DNA of 64,000 bases from Massilia solisilvae (GTDB taxonomy: Bacteria > Pseudomonadota > Gammaproteobacteria > Burkholderiales > Burkholderiaceae_D): positions 744,001 to 808,000 of the forward strand of contig NZ_JANUGV010000001.1 of the NCBI RefSeq assembly GCF_024753215.1, read 5' to 3'. The notes under the pieces are model-generated. The model was not told the DNA's origin. It worked only from the letters and a program-made list of their open reading frames with translations, and did not search any database. Positions 51,430 to 62,784 of the stretch are shown piece after piece. The number at the start of each line of letters is the position of its first letter. The stretch's first letter is position 1. The translations under genes were made by a program, and so were the position numbers.

Positions 51430-51511
51430 CGTCGTCCCCGCGACAGGCGGGGACCCATAGAACGCGTGCGACTCACGCTCAGCATGGGTTCCGGCCTTCG
51501 CCGGAACGACG
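51430..51511. repeat. dispersed palindrome family A, copy inside the ABC operon
   Basis: CGTCGTCCCCGCGACAGGCG then GGGACCCATAG and, at the far end, CAGCATGGGTTCCGGCCTTC then GCCGGAACGACG. It lies between the binding protein and permease genes and may lower read-through, keeping binding protein mRNA more abundant. Confidence 0.8.
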
Positions 51512-51552
51512 GGTTCTCTGCTGGCAGCATCAACCCCTCACCGGATCGTTCC

Positions 51553-53316
51553 ATGTCTACCTTGTCTTTGTCGCGCCGCCTTAACTGGCCGCGCGGGATG
51601 GTTGTCGCCCTGACGTGCCTGGCCATCTTCGTTCCGCTGTTCCTGATTTTCTACCAGAGCTTCCTGTCGGCGCCGTTCTTCATGCCCGACAAGGAGCTGG
51701 GCCTGGACGCGTACCGCTTCATTTTCGACGACCCCGACTTCCGGGTCGCGTTCCGCAACGGGATGATCCTTGCGGCGGGCCTGGCCGCGATCGCGGTGCC
51801 GCTGGGCGGCATGCTCGCCTTCCTGATGATCCGCACCGACCTGCCGGGCCGCAGCTGGATCGCGCCGCTGCTGCTGGTGCCGATCTTCGTGTCGCCGATG
51901 GTGATGGGCTTTGGCTACGTGGTCGCGATGGGGCCGGTCGGCTTCTATTCGACCTGGGCCAAGCAGATCCTCGGCTTCATCCCCTGGAACATCTACTCGT
52001 TCACCAGCATCGTGGTGATCGCGGGCCTGACCCACGTGCCGCACGTGTACCTGTACGCGTCCTCCGCGCTCAAGAGCCTGGGCTCGGACGTGGAGGAAGC
52101 GGCGCGCGTGACCGGCGCCTCGCCATGGCAGGTGATGTTCAACGTGTCGCTGCCGATGATCATGCCGGCGCTGGCCTACGCGGGCGTGCTGGTGTTCTTC
52201 CTCGGCTTCGAGGTGTTCGGCCTGGTGCTGGTGCTGGGCGACCCGGAAGGGCACCTGGTGCTGGCCACCTACCTGTACAAGCTCACCAACAAGCTGGGCA
52301 CCCCGTCGTACCACCTGATGGCAGCCGTTGCGGTGTGCCTGGTGATGGTGACGATGCCGCTGGTGATGCTGCAGCGCTGGCTGCTCAAGTCGGCCAACAA
52401 GTACGTCGCCATCAAGGGCAAGGGCGCGCGCCAGAAGCCGCTGCCGCTGGGCCGCTGGAAGTGGGTGGCGTTCGCGCTGCTGGGCGCGTGGCTGCTGTTC
52501 ACGATCGTGGTGCCGATCTCCGGCATCGTGCTGCGCAGCTTTGTGCAGTACTGGGGCGAAGGCGTGAAGCTGGCCGACGTGCTCACGCTGCAGCACTTCC
52601 GCGACATCATGGAGCAGCCTTCGCTCATGCGCGGCATCCTGAACACGGTGCTGATCGGTGTCGTGGGCGGCGGCCTGGCGGTGGCCTGCTACAGCGCGAT
52701 CGCGCTGGCCATGCACCGCAAGCAGGACGGCATCACGCGCCTGCTGGACTACAGCGTGCTGGTGCCGCGCGCGGTGCCGGGCCTGCTCGCCGGCCTGTCG
52801 TTCCTGTGGGTGTTCCTGTTCGTGCCGAGCTGGCTGGACGGCCTGCTCAAGGGGATGGACAACGGCGCGGCCTTGTGGCTGTCAGAGCACCTGATCCCGG
52901 CGCTGCGTGAACTGCGCTCGACCATCTTCGCCCTGTGGCTGGCGTATTCGGTTGTGTGGCTGGCCTACGGCATGCGCATGGTGTCCACCGCCTTGCTGCA
53001 GGTGGGGCCGGAGCTGGAAGAGGCCGCGCGCGCGGTCGGCGCCCGCCGTGGCCGCGTCACCCGCGACATCACGCTCCCGCTCATCAAGTACGGCATGCTG
53101 GGCGGCTGGTTGATGGTGTTCCTGATCTTCGAACGCGAATACTCGACCGGCGTGTACCTGCTCTCGCCCGGCACCGAAGTGATTGGCGCGATGCTGGTAT
53201 CGCTGTGGGCCGGCGGCTCGACCGACCTGGTGGCCGCGCTCTCGTTCATCAACATCACCCTGGTGGCCATCGGCCTTGGCATCGCGCTGCGCTTTGGCGT
53301 CAAGCTGCACGACTAA
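51553..53316 (+). CDS. ABC transporter permease (FbpB-type, fused double permease)
   Basis: The start at 51553 (MSTLSLSRRLNWPRGMVVAL) is preferred; earlier codons lie in the repeat. The 587-residue protein contains two binding-protein-dependent permease domains in one chain, about twelve helices. Each has an EAA-like loop: EEAARVTGASPWQVMFNVSL in the first half and EEAARAVGARRGRVTRDITL in the second, where the ATPase docks. This double layout is typical of FbpB and AfuB importers. It is 19 bases upstream of the ATPase gene. Confidence 0.93.
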   Translation: MSTLSLSRRLNWPRGMVVALTCLAIFVPLFLIFYQSFLSAPFFMPDKELGLDAYRFIFDDPDFRVAFRNGMILAAGLAAIAVPLGGMLAFLMIRTDLPGRSWIAPLLLVPIFVSPMVMGFGYVVAMGPVGFYSTWAKQILGFIPWNIYSFTSIVVIAGLTHVPHVYLYASSALKSLGSDVEEAARVTGASPWQVMFNVSLPMIMPALAYAGVLVFFLGFEVFGLVLVLGDPEGHLVLATYLYKLTNKLGTPSYHLMAAVAVCLVMVTMPLVMLQRWLLKSANKYVAIKGKGARQKPLPLGRWKWVAFALLGAWLLFTIVVPISGIVLRSFVQYWGEGVKLADVLTLQHFRDIMEQPSLMRGILNTVLIGVVGGGLAVACYSAIALAMHRKQDGITRLLDYSVLVPRAVPGLLAGLSFLWVFLFVPSWLDGLLKGMDNGAALWLSEHLIPALRELRSTIFALWLAYSVVWLAYGMRMVSTALLQVGPELEEAARAVGARRGRVTRDITLPLIKYGMLGGWLMVFLIFEREYSTGVYLLSPGTEVIGAMLVSLWAGGSTDLVAALSFINITLVAIGLGIALRFGVKLHD

Positions 53317-53335
53317 TTCATCTACGAGACAACAC

Positions 53336-54400
53336 ATGAACGTTTTATCCGTCAACGACCTGCACCTCGACTACGGCAGCGGCGCCAGCACCAACCAGAT
53401 CCTCAAAGGCGTGTCGATGCACCTGCAACGCGGCGAGGTGGTGGCGCTGCTGGGGCCTTCGGGCAGCGGCAAGACCACGCTGCTGCGCGCGGTGGCCGGC
53501 CTGGAAAGTCCGCGCGCCGGCACCATCGACATCGGCGAGCGCCGCGTGTTCGACGGCGATCGCAAGCTTGAGCTGCCCGCCGAGGAGCGCAACCTGGGCC
53601 TGGTGTTCCAGTCGTACGCGCTGTGGCCGCACAAAACCGTGTTCGACAACGTGGCATATGGCCTGAAGCTGCGCAAGATGCCTGCGCGCGAGATCGAGCC
53701 GAAGGTGAACCTGGTGCTGGCCCAGCTGGGCCTGGGGCACCTGGGCGCGCGCTTTCCGCACCAGCTGTCCGGCGGCCAGCAGCAGCGCGTGGCGATTGCG
53801 CGCGCGTTGGTGTACAACCCGCCGGTGATCCTGCTCGACGAGCCGCTGTCGAACCTGGACGCCAAGTTGCGCGAAGAGGCGCGCGCCTTCCTGCGCGAGC
53901 TGATCGTGCGGCTCGGCCTGTCGGCCCTGATGGTCACGCACGACCAGGCCGAGGCGATGGCGATCTCGGACCGCATCCTCCTGCTCAACAACGGCAAGAT
54001 CGAGCAGCAGGGCACGCCGCAGCAGATGTACGAGACCCCGGACACGCTGTTCACCGCCGAGTTCATGGGCAGTAACAACCGCCTGCCTGGCAAGGTGTTG
54101 CGGCGCGACGGCAACCGCGTGCGCCTGCTGGTGGAAGGTGCACAGCTGGACGGTACCGCACGCGGCGCCAACGTGGGCAGCGACGTGACCGCGCTGGTGC
54201 GGCTGGAGGAAGTGCGCGTCAGCGACACGGCGGCCGACAACGCGCTGCAGATGGAGCTGATCACCTGCATGTACCTGGGTGACCGCTGGGAGTGCTTGTT
54301 CGGGCGCGGTGACGCCAAGCTGCGCGCATATTCGTCGCGCCGGCTGGATGGCGGCAGCTACTGGCTGCAGATGCCGGCCGAGAAGCTCTGGGCCTTTTGA
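53336..54400 (+). CDS. ABC transporter ATP-binding protein (FbpC/PotA-type)
   Basis: A 354-residue ATPase; the ATG at 53336 (MNVLSVNDLHLDYGSGAS) is set by family length. It has Walker A GPSGSGKTTLLRAV, the Q-loop LVFQSYALWPHKTV, signature LSGGQQQRVAIARAL, Walker B VILLDEPLSNLDAKL and the H-loop MVTHDQAEAM, followed by a TOBE domain of about 100 residues. It should energise the adjacent permease. Its TGA overlaps the TTG start of the AbrB-type gene. Confidence 0.94.
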   Translation: MNVLSVNDLHLDYGSGASTNQILKGVSMHLQRGEVVALLGPSGSGKTTLLRAVAGLESPRAGTIDIGERRVFDGDRKLELPAEERNLGLVFQSYALWPHKTVFDNVAYGLKLRKMPAREIEPKVNLVLAQLGLGHLGARFPHQLSGGQQQRVAIARALVYNPPVILLDEPLSNLDAKLREEARAFLRELIVRLGLSALMVTHDQAEAMAISDRILLLNNGKIEQQGTPQQMYETPDTLFTAEFMGSNNRLPGKVLRRDGNRVRLLVEGAQLDGTARGANVGSDVTALVRLEEVRVSDTAADNALQMELITCMYLGDRWECLFGRGDAKLRAYSSRRLDGGSYWLQMPAEKLWAF

Positions 54401-55428
54401 CGCGACCCATGCTGCGTTCCTTTGGCCTGGCGCTGCTGGTCGCGGTGCCGGCGGCGCTGGCCTGCGTGTGGCTGGACACGCCGCTGCCGTGGCTGATCGG
54501 GCCGCTGTTCTCGACCGCCGCTGCCTGCATGCTGGGCGCGTCGCTCGCGGCCCCGGTGCAGGTGCGCCAGGCCGGGCAGTGGGCGATCGGCACCGCGCTC
54601 GGCCTGTACTTCAGCGCGCCGGTGCTGGCGGTGCTGGCGCGCTACGCGCCGTGGATCGCGCTGGCGGTGCTGTTTGCGCTGGCGCTCGGGGTGGCGGGCG
54701 CGTGGCTGCTGCGGCGCGTTTCCGGTACCGACCATGCGACGGCATTTTTTGCGATGGCCGTCGGCGGCGCGTCGGAGATGGCGGTGCAGGGCGAGCGCCA
54801 CGGCGCGCTGGTCGAGCGGGTGGCTGCCGCGCACAGCCTGCGCATCATGATGGTGGTCGGCACCATCCCGTTCATCGTGCGCGCGCTGCACGCCAGCGCC
54901 GGGCTGCCGGAGTTCGTGCCGGCCGCCAGCGAAGTGCACTATCCGGGCCTGGCCGTGCTGGCGCTGGCCACCGCTGCGGGGGCGCTGCTGCTCACCCGGC
55001 GCGACCTGCCCAACGCCTGGGTCATCGGCCCGCTCGTGGTGGCGCTTGCGCTCACGGCCGCGGGTATCCATTTGTCGCGCCTGCCCGAATGGGCGATCCG
55101 CACCGGGCAGCTGTTCATTGGCGTGTCGCTCGGCACGCGTTTCACCCCGGCTTTCGTGCACACGGCGCCGCGTTTTTTGGCAAGCGTGGCCGCCTGCACC
55201 GGCGTTGCGCTGCTGCTGGCCGCCGGCTTTGCCCTCGCGCTGGCGCAGTTCGCCGGCCTGCACTGGGGCACCGCTGTGCTCGCCACGTCACCCGGCGGCA
55301 TCGCCGAGATGGCGCTGACGGCCCGGGTGCTCAACCTCGGTGTGCCGGTCGTGACGGCATTCCACGTCACGCGCATGGCGGTGGTGGTGCTGGCCGTCGG
55401 CCCTGTCTACCGGAGGCGCAAGCCTTGA
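54397..55428 (+). CDS. AbrB/Gdt-type membrane transporter (COG3180 'ammonia monooxygenase-like')
   Basis: A 343-residue membrane protein with about ten helices and an internal duplication: PLPWLIGPLFSTAAACMLGA in the first half and LPNAWVIGPLVVALALTAAG in the second, plus HATAFFAMAVGGASEMAVQG echoed by WGTAVLATSPGGIAEMALTA. This is the AbrB duplication family, annotated as transport proteins regulating dicarboxylate or other small-molecule uptake. The TTG start (54397) overlaps the ATPase stop codon (TTGA); an ATG 12 bases on is possible. It is the last gene of the transport operon. The true substrate is unknown. Confidence 0.88.
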   Translation: MTRPMLRSFGLALLVAVPAALACVWLDTPLPWLIGPLFSTAAACMLGASLAAPVQVRQAGQWAIGTALGLYFSAPVLAVLARYAPWIALAVLFALALGVAGAWLLRRVSGTDHATAFFAMAVGGASEMAVQGERHGALVERVAAAHSLRIMMVVGTIPFIVRALHASAGLPEFVPAASEVHYPGLAVLALATAAGALLLTRRDLPNAWVIGPLVVALALTAAGIHLSRLPEWAIRTGQLFIGVSLGTRFTPAFVHTAPRFLASVAACTGVALLLAAGFALALAQFAGLHWGTAVLATSPGGIAEMALTARVLNLGVPVVTAFHVTRMAVVVLAVGPVYRRRKP

Positions 55429-55543
55429 CTGGTCTTCAACTTGCAACCAGAGCAACATTGACCGTACACTGAGCGTTGACGGACGACCACGATCGGCTTG
55501 GGGCGGACCGGGTTCGATGACAATGAACGGTTGATATAGGAAC

Positions 55544-55876
55544 ATGGCCTACCGTAAATTTTTTTGGATCATCCTTGCGGGGTGCATTCTCTCTGCCGCA
55601 GCGACGCTGCTTCAGCTGCTCACCGTCTATCTCATGAGCTTGGCGCAGCTGCCCCACGCCTATGAACATTTCAATTCGGCTCTTGCCGGAGCAACGGATA
55701 TCGAAGCAATCAAGACAGCGTGTTCATCGTTAGCCCAGTGGAATGAGTCGGAACGAGCAGGGCGTGTGAAGTTGATGATTTACGTCCCGCTCATCGCGTT
55801 GTTGACCTCCACAGTTTGCGCTGGAGTTGCTGCTTGGGCACTCGCGACAACAAGAACAGCGAAAAAGCCGCTGTAG
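55544..55876 (+). CDS. hypothetical two-helix membrane protein
   Basis: A 110-residue protein with an N-terminal helix (FFWIILAGCILSAAATLLQL then LTVYLMSL) and a second helix at about 78-100 (LMIYVPLIALLTSTVCAGVA). A soluble loop of about 40 residues lies between (YEHFNSALAGATDIEAIKTA). I do not recognise the family. GC content is visibly lower than that of the flanking genes, suggesting later acquisition. AGGAA stands 5 bases before the ATG. It stands alone between the AbrB-type gene and the MFS-acyltransferase gene. Confidence 0.65.
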   Translation: MAYRKFFWIILAGCILSAAATLLQLLTVYLMSLAQLPHAYEHFNSALAGATDIEAIKTACSSLAQWNESERAGRVKLMIYVPLIALLTSTVCAGVAAWALATTRTAKKPL

Positions 55877-56108
55877 GGAGTTTCAGCGAGCGCCGGCACG
55901 CCTTGCCGCCTTGCCGATTCGATTCAGATCATATGTCGCGCGCATATTGCGCCAGAGCCAGTTCCTTGCAAAACACCCAGTTCGGGTATCGCGCGGCACA
56001 ACGCGGCGTATTAGTATCGGCTACACAAAAATAACACTAGGAAACATTGTTGTTTGCCTCCGCCGAGTGCTGTAGATTACGGCCCATCCACTTTTCGCGA
56101 GCCGACGC
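55877..56108. other. AT-richer non-coding gap, possible gene remnant
   Basis: No complete gene is visible. On the minus strand a short open stretch ending with TGA (about 55933-56035) reads ARYPNWVFCKELALAQYARD, with a protein-like composition and no proper start, so it may be the tail of a decayed gene. The DNA is less GC-rich than the neighbours, like the small gene before it. Confidence 0.35.
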
Positions 56109-57992
56109 ATGAGCAAACCGAACCAGTTCACCCTGTTGAAGCAGCGGCGCTTCGCCCCGTTTTTCTGGACCCAGTTCCTCGGGGCGTTCAACGACAACCT
56201 GTTCAAGACCGCGCTGATCGTGATCCTGACTTACGATGCGGCCAGCTGGACCAGTCTTTCCCCTTCGCTGCTGAACAACCTGATCCCGGGCCTGTTCATC
56301 CTGCCGTTCGTGCTGCTGTCGGGCACTTCCGGCCAGGTGGCGGACAAGGTGGAGAAGGGCAAGCTGGCGCGCTCGGTCAAGTTCCTCGAGCTGGGCATCA
56401 TGCTGGTCGCGGGACTAGGCTGGATGAGCCACAACCTGTGGCTGCTGGTGTCCGCAGTGGTCGGCATGGGCGTGCACTCGACGCTGTTTGGGCCGGTGAA
56501 GTACGCCTACCTGCCGCAGCACCTGAAGCAGGATGAACTGGTCGGCGGCAACGGCGTGATCGAGATGGGTACCTTCGTCGGTATCTTGATCGGCGAGATC
56601 ATGGGCGCGGTGCTGGTGGCGCAGCCGCATGGCATTGCCATGGTGGCGGCCGGTACGGTGCTGACCGCGGTGCTGGGGCTGGTTGCGTCGTGGGGCATCC
56701 CACGTTCACCGGCGCCGGAGCCGCAACTGAAGGTGAACGCAAATTTCCTCGCGGAGAGCTGGCGCAACCTGGCGTTCTCGAGCAAGAACCGCACGGTGTT
56801 CCTGTCGATGCTGGGCAACTCGTGGTTCTGGTTCTACGGCGCGCTGGTGCTGTCGCAGTTTCCGGTGTACGCCAAGGACTACCTGCACGGCGACCACAGC
56901 GTGTTCGTGCTGCTGCTGACCGTCTTCTCCCTGGGCGTGGGTACCGGCTCGCTGTTGTGCGAAAAGCTGTCCGGGCGCAAGGTCGAGATCGGCCTGGTGC
57001 CGTTCGGCTCCATCGGCCTGTCGGTGTTCGGCATCGACCTGTATTTCGCCAGCCAGCACTACACCAACACGCAGGCGGTGGACATGCTCGGCCTGCTGGC
57101 CCAGCCGGGCGTGGTGCGCATCCTGGCCGACCTGCTGCTGCTGGGCATGTTCGGCGGCTTCTTCATCGTGCCGCTGTTTGCGCTGATCCAGTCGCGCTGC
57201 GACCCCAAGCACATGGCGCGCACCATCGCCGGCACCAATATTTTGAATGCGCTGTTCATGGTGGCGGCGGCGGGCGTGGCCATCGTGCTGCTCGGCCATG
57301 GCTTCACGATTCCCGAAATGTTCCTGGTCACGGCCCTGCTCAACGCGGTGGTGGCGGTGTACATCTTCTCGCTGGTTCCCGAGTTCCTGCTGCGCTTCCT
57401 GGCGTGGATGCTGATCCACACGATTCACCGCGTGAAAACGGTGGACGCCGAGCGCATCCCCGAAGAGGGGCCGGCAGTGCTGGTGTGTAACCATGTGAGC
57501 TACGTGGACGCGGTTGTAATCGTGGCGGCCAGCCCGCGCCCGATCCGCTTCGTGATGGACCACCGCATCTTCGCCACGCCCGTGCTGGGCTGGATCTTCC
57601 GCACCGCCAAGGCGATCCCGATCGCGCCCGCCAAGGAAGACCCGTGGCTGATGGAAAAGGCGTTCGTCGATGTGGCCAAAGCGCTGCACGAAGGCGAGCT
57701 GGTCTGCATTTTCCCGGAGGGCAAGCTGACCTCGACCGGCGAGATGAACGAGTTCAAGGGCGGCATCGCCAAGATCGTTGGACGCAGCAAGGTGCCGGTG
57801 ATCCCGATGGCGCTGCGCGGGCTGTGGGGCAGCCTGTTCACGCGCGACCGCGGCAACGTGTTCGAGCGCTCGTTTGCACGCGGCCCGCGTTCGCGGCTGG
57901 CGCTGGCGGTGGGCCGGCCGGTGCCGCCGGACGAGGCCACGCCGGAGAACCTGTACCAGCAAGTGCTGGACCTGCGCGGCGACTGGAAATAG
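56109..57992 (+). CDS. MFS transporter fused to 1-acyl-glycerol-3-phosphate acyltransferase domain
   Basis: A 627-residue fusion. Residues about 10-420 form an LplT-like MFS carrier of twelve helices (RFAPFFWTQFLGAFNDNLFK, the LplT opening, and SGTSGQVADKVEKGKLARSV). Residues about 435-620 form a PlsC-type acyltransferase with the catalytic HX4D motif CNHVSYVD (His461, Asp466) and FPEGK near 535. LplT imports lysophospholipid for re-acylation by Aas, which has an acyltransferase and an acyl-ACP synthetase; here the acyltransferase is fused to the carrier and the synthetase domain is missing. It probably remodels inner membrane phospholipids. Confidence 0.92.
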   Translation: MSKPNQFTLLKQRRFAPFFWTQFLGAFNDNLFKTALIVILTYDAASWTSLSPSLLNNLIPGLFILPFVLLSGTSGQVADKVEKGKLARSVKFLELGIMLVAGLGWMSHNLWLLVSAVVGMGVHSTLFGPVKYAYLPQHLKQDELVGGNGVIEMGTFVGILIGEIMGAVLVAQPHGIAMVAAGTVLTAVLGLVASWGIPRSPAPEPQLKVNANFLAESWRNLAFSSKNRTVFLSMLGNSWFWFYGALVLSQFPVYAKDYLHGDHSVFVLLLTVFSLGVGTGSLLCEKLSGRKVEIGLVPFGSIGLSVFGIDLYFASQHYTNTQAVDMLGLLAQPGVVRILADLLLLGMFGGFFIVPLFALIQSRCDPKHMARTIAGTNILNALFMVAAAGVAIVLLGHGFTIPEMFLVTALLNAVVAVYIFSLVPEFLLRFLAWMLIHTIHRVKTVDAERIPEEGPAVLVCNHVSYVDAVVIVAASPRPIRFVMDHRIFATPVLGWIFRTAKAIPIAPAKEDPWLMEKAFVDVAKALHEGELVCIFPEGKLTSTGEMNEFKGGIAKIVGRSKVPVIPMALRGLWGSLFTRDRGNVFERSFARGPRSRLALAVGRPVPPDEATPENLYQQVLDLRGDWK

Positions 57993-58089
57993 TCCGGCCG
58001 CGTTGTCGCCACTTTGATTTGCCTCAAGCACGCAGCCGACGCCTGACCGACAGTGGGGGCAGGCGCCGGCGTGCGTCGAGGGGTGAATC

Positions 58090-58547
58090 ATGTACAAACG
58101 CATCCTGCTGCCGACCGACGGGTCGGCGCTGTCCCGCGAGGCGGTGCGGGGCGGCGTGCAGTTCGCCAAAGACTGCGGGGCGGAAGTGGTCGGCATCCAT
58201 GTGGTGTCGCTGGCCGCGGGCGCACAGCTGGACACCTGGGTCGCGCACGCGCCCCACCTCGCCCAGCGCCGCCAGGCCCTGTTCGACAAGCTGGCGGACG
58301 AATACCTGGCCGACATCACCGCCACCGCCAGCGGCGCCCATGTCGCCTCCACCGTCATCAAGGTCCATGCGCCCGAGCCGTGGCAGGCCATCGTGCACGC
58401 GGCCGACGACCTGGGCTGCGACCTGATCTACCTGGCCTCGCACGGCTGGAAGGGCGACCGTGCGCGCATGCTGGGCAGCGAGACGCTCAAGGTGCTGCAG
58501 GAAAGCAAAGTGGCGGTGCTGGTGCACAAGCCGGTGGCGGGGGCAGC

Positions 58548-58551
<4 letters not shown>
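58090..58551 (+). CDS. universal stress protein (UspA family)
   Basis: A 153-residue UspA-fold protein. [20 protein letters not shown] has the conserved Asp near the N-terminus; [20 protein letters not shown] and [18 protein letters not shown] resemble the ATP-binding G-x2-G-x9-G-S/T motif, though the first glycines are partly replaced. Its TGA overlaps the GTG of the ftsH gene (GTGA), so the two are translated together. This pairing suggests a stress-linked protease module. Confidence 0.9.
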
Positions 58552-60455
<1,904 letters not shown>

Positions 60456-60470
60456 CGCACGCTCCGGCGT

Positions 60471-60794
60471 TCACTGGTTCGAGAAGTGGCACACGTAATG
60501 GACAGGCTCGCTCACCTCGATCTCGAAGCTGGACTGGCCCGGCACCCGGAACTGCTGGCCGCCCCCGTAGGTCTTCCATTCGCCGTCCGGCCCGATGCGC
60601 GCCCGGCACTTGCCCTGGACGATCTCCATCACCTCGGGGGCGTCGGTGCCGAAGGTCAGGGTGCCCGGCATGATCACGCCGAGGGTCTTCCTGGTCTGGT
60701 CGGGAAAGACCAGGTTGTGCGAGATGCACTTGCCGTCGAAGTAGATGTTGGCTTTCTTGGCGACGGACACGTGGTCAAATTGCGAGTTGCCCAT
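60471..60794 (-). CDS. ppnP: pyrimidine/purine nucleoside phosphorylase
   Basis: A 107-residue cupin-like enzyme (YaiE/DUF1255). The start is the ATG at 60792-60794 ([20 protein letters not shown]), which fits family length; longer frames upstream cross into the polX promoter. [40 protein letters not shown] and [18 protein letters not shown] are diagnostic. It splits several nucleosides with phosphate to free bases. The gene converges on ftsH (15-base gap) and is divergent from polX. Confidence 0.93.
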   Translation of the reverse strand: MGNSQFDHVSVAKKANIYFDGKCISHNLVFPDQTRKTLGVIMPGTLTFGTDAPEVMEIVQGKCRARIGPDGEWKTYGGGQQFRVPGQSSFEIEVSEPVHYVCHFSNQ

Positions 60795-60882
60795 TCCAAT
60801 CTCCTGATCAAGGCGCATCCCGGCGGGAGCTTTCCCGGTTTGACCATTTCCGCGCGGGGAGGTGCGCGCGCGAGGAGGAGTC

Positions 60883-62616
60883 ATGCATATCCACAATGCC
60901 GATATCGCGTCGGTGTTCGGTGAAATCGCCGACCTGCTTGAGCTGGAAGAGGGCAATCCGTTCCGGATTCGCGCCTATCGCAACGCGGCGCGCACGGTGG
61001 AAACGCTGGCGCCCAGTGTCGAGGACCTGCTGAACGAAGGGCGCGACCTGTCCGAGCTGCCCGGCATCGGCGCCGACCTTGCCGGCAAGATCGCCGAGAT
61101 CGTGCACGGCGGCGGCACCTGCGCGCTGCGCGAACAGCTGCGCCACGAGCTGCCGGAAGGGATCGGCACGCTGCTGCGGATCCCGGGACTGGGACCGAAG
61201 CGGGTCAAGCTGCTCTACCAGGAGCGGGGCATTCATACGCCCGAACAATTGCTGCGCGCCTGCGAGGACGGGCAATTGCGCACGATCCGTGGGTTGGGAG
61301 AAAAGGCGGAGCAGCGGATCCTGGAGGCGGTGCAGTCGCGTCTGTCCAAGAGCACGCGCTATTCGATCGCGCTGGCGGTGCAGCTGCTCGAACCCTTGGT
61401 GCGCTACCTGAAGCAGCATCCGGCGGTCGTCCGCGTCGAGGCGGCGGGCAGCCTGCGGCGGATGAAGGAGACGGTCGGGGACGTGGACATCGTCGTGGCC
61501 GCGCGCCGGATGGAGCAGGTGACAGCGCACTTCGTCCAGTACGAAGGCGTGGGGCGGGTGATCTCACATGGACCGACACGCGCGAGCGTGGAGCTTGCGC
61601 AGGGGATGCAGGTGGACCTGCGGGCGGTGGAACCGGAGAGCTTCGGGGCGGCGCTGCATTACTTTACGGGCTCGAAGGCGCACAACATCGAGATCCGCAC
61701 GCTGGCACTGAAGCGCGACCTGAAGATCAACGAATATGGCGTGTTTGCGGGCGAAGCGCGCATTGCCGGCGATACCGAGGAGTCGGTGTTTGCGTCGGTT
61801 GGGCTGCCGTTCATTCCACCCGAGCTGCGCGAAAACCGCGGCGAGATCGAGGCGGCGCGCGACGGCAGGCTGCCGCATCTGGTGCAGCTGTCCGACCTGA
61901 AGGGCGACCTGCACGCGCACACCAGGGCCAGCGACGGGCGCAACAGCTTGCGGGAGATGGCGCTGGAAGCGCAGCGGCGCGGCATGGACTACCTGGGCAT
62001 TACCGACCACGCGCGCCACGGCGGCTGGTCGGTGGACGAGGAGGCGCTGGCGCGGCAGGCGGACGAGATCGACCGGCTCAACGAGGAGCTGGATGGGATC
62101 ACGCTGCTCAAGGGCGTGGAGGTGGACATTCTCGAGGACGGCGCGCTGGACTTGCCGGAGGCGGCGCTGGCGCGGCTCGATTATGCGATCGCGTCGGTGC
62201 ACACGGCATTTGAGCTGAGCCGCGAAAAGCAGACCGCGCGTGTGTTGCGGGCGATGGACCAGCCCGGCGTTTGCGTGCTTGGCCACCCGACAGCGCGCTT
62301 GTTGACCGGGCGTGCGCCGGTGGAGCTGGACGTGGAGCGCGTGATACGCCATGCCCGGCAGTGCGGCTGCGTGCTGGAGCTCGACGCGCAGCCGGAGCGG
62401 CTGGACCTGAACGACAGCTACTGCATGATGGCGCGCGACCAGGGCGCGTTGGTGGTGATCGATTCGGACGCGCACAGCGTGCTCGACTTCGACAACCTGC
62501 GCTTTGGCGTTGGGCAGGGCAGGCGCGGGTGGCTGGAGAAGCGTGACGTGCTCAATACGCGCACCTTGGCACAGCTGAAGGCCGTGTTCAGCAAGCGCAA
62601 GACGGCGGGGCACTGA
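60883..62616 (+). CDS. polX: DNA polymerase X with PHP domain (PolX)
   Basis: A 577-residue family X polymerase/3'-5' exonuclease for base excision repair-type gap filling. It starts at 60883 ([20 protein letters not shown]) with GAGGAGT just upstream. The N-terminal 8-kDa-like part has helix-hairpin-helix motifs ([19 protein letters not shown] and [16 protein letters not shown]). The palm motif is [18 protein letters not shown] near residues 188-203 with catalytic aspartates. A C-terminal PHP domain has [13 protein letters not shown] near 340, TDHARH, and later HPTARLL and SDAHSV, so its metal ligands are intact. Confidence 0.95.
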   Translation: MHIHNADIASVFGEIADLLELEEGNPFRIRAYRNAARTVETLAPSVEDLLNEGRDLSELPGIGADLAGKIAEIVHGGGTCALREQLRHELPEGIGTLLRIPGLGPKRVKLLYQERGIHTPEQLLRACEDGQLRTIRGLGEKAEQRILEAVQSRLSKSTRYSIALAVQLLEPLVRYLKQHPAVVRVEAAGSLRRMKETVGDVDIVVAARRMEQVTAHFVQYEGVGRVISHGPTRASVELAQGMQVDLRAVEPESFGAALHYFTGSKAHNIEIRTLALKRDLKINEYGVFAGEARIAGDTEESVFASVGLPFIPPELRENRGEIEAARDGRLPHLVQLSDLKGDLHAHTRASDGRNSLREMALEAQRRGMDYLGITDHARHGGWSVDEEALARQADEIDRLNEELDGITLLKGVEVDILEDGALDLPEAALARLDYAIASVHTAFELSREKQTARVLRAMDQPGVCVLGHPTARLLTGRAPVELDVERVIRHARQCGCVLELDAQPERLDLNDSYCMMARDQGALVVIDSDAHSVLDFDNLRFGVGQGRRGWLEKRDVLNTRTLAQLKAVFSKRKTAGH

Positions 62617-62784
62617 GGGCTAAACGGAGCGCAACGTGGCAGTAAGTTAAATTCGTGCGGCTTGGTCTACATAACGCGGTGCTCTCTGTTGATGTGCTAC
62701 CTCGGGTTCCTTGACGCCTGCCAACGTCCTTTCCAGACGCTCAGGCAACAATCGTTCCTCAACGCTTTGATGTTGGAGGAATAG

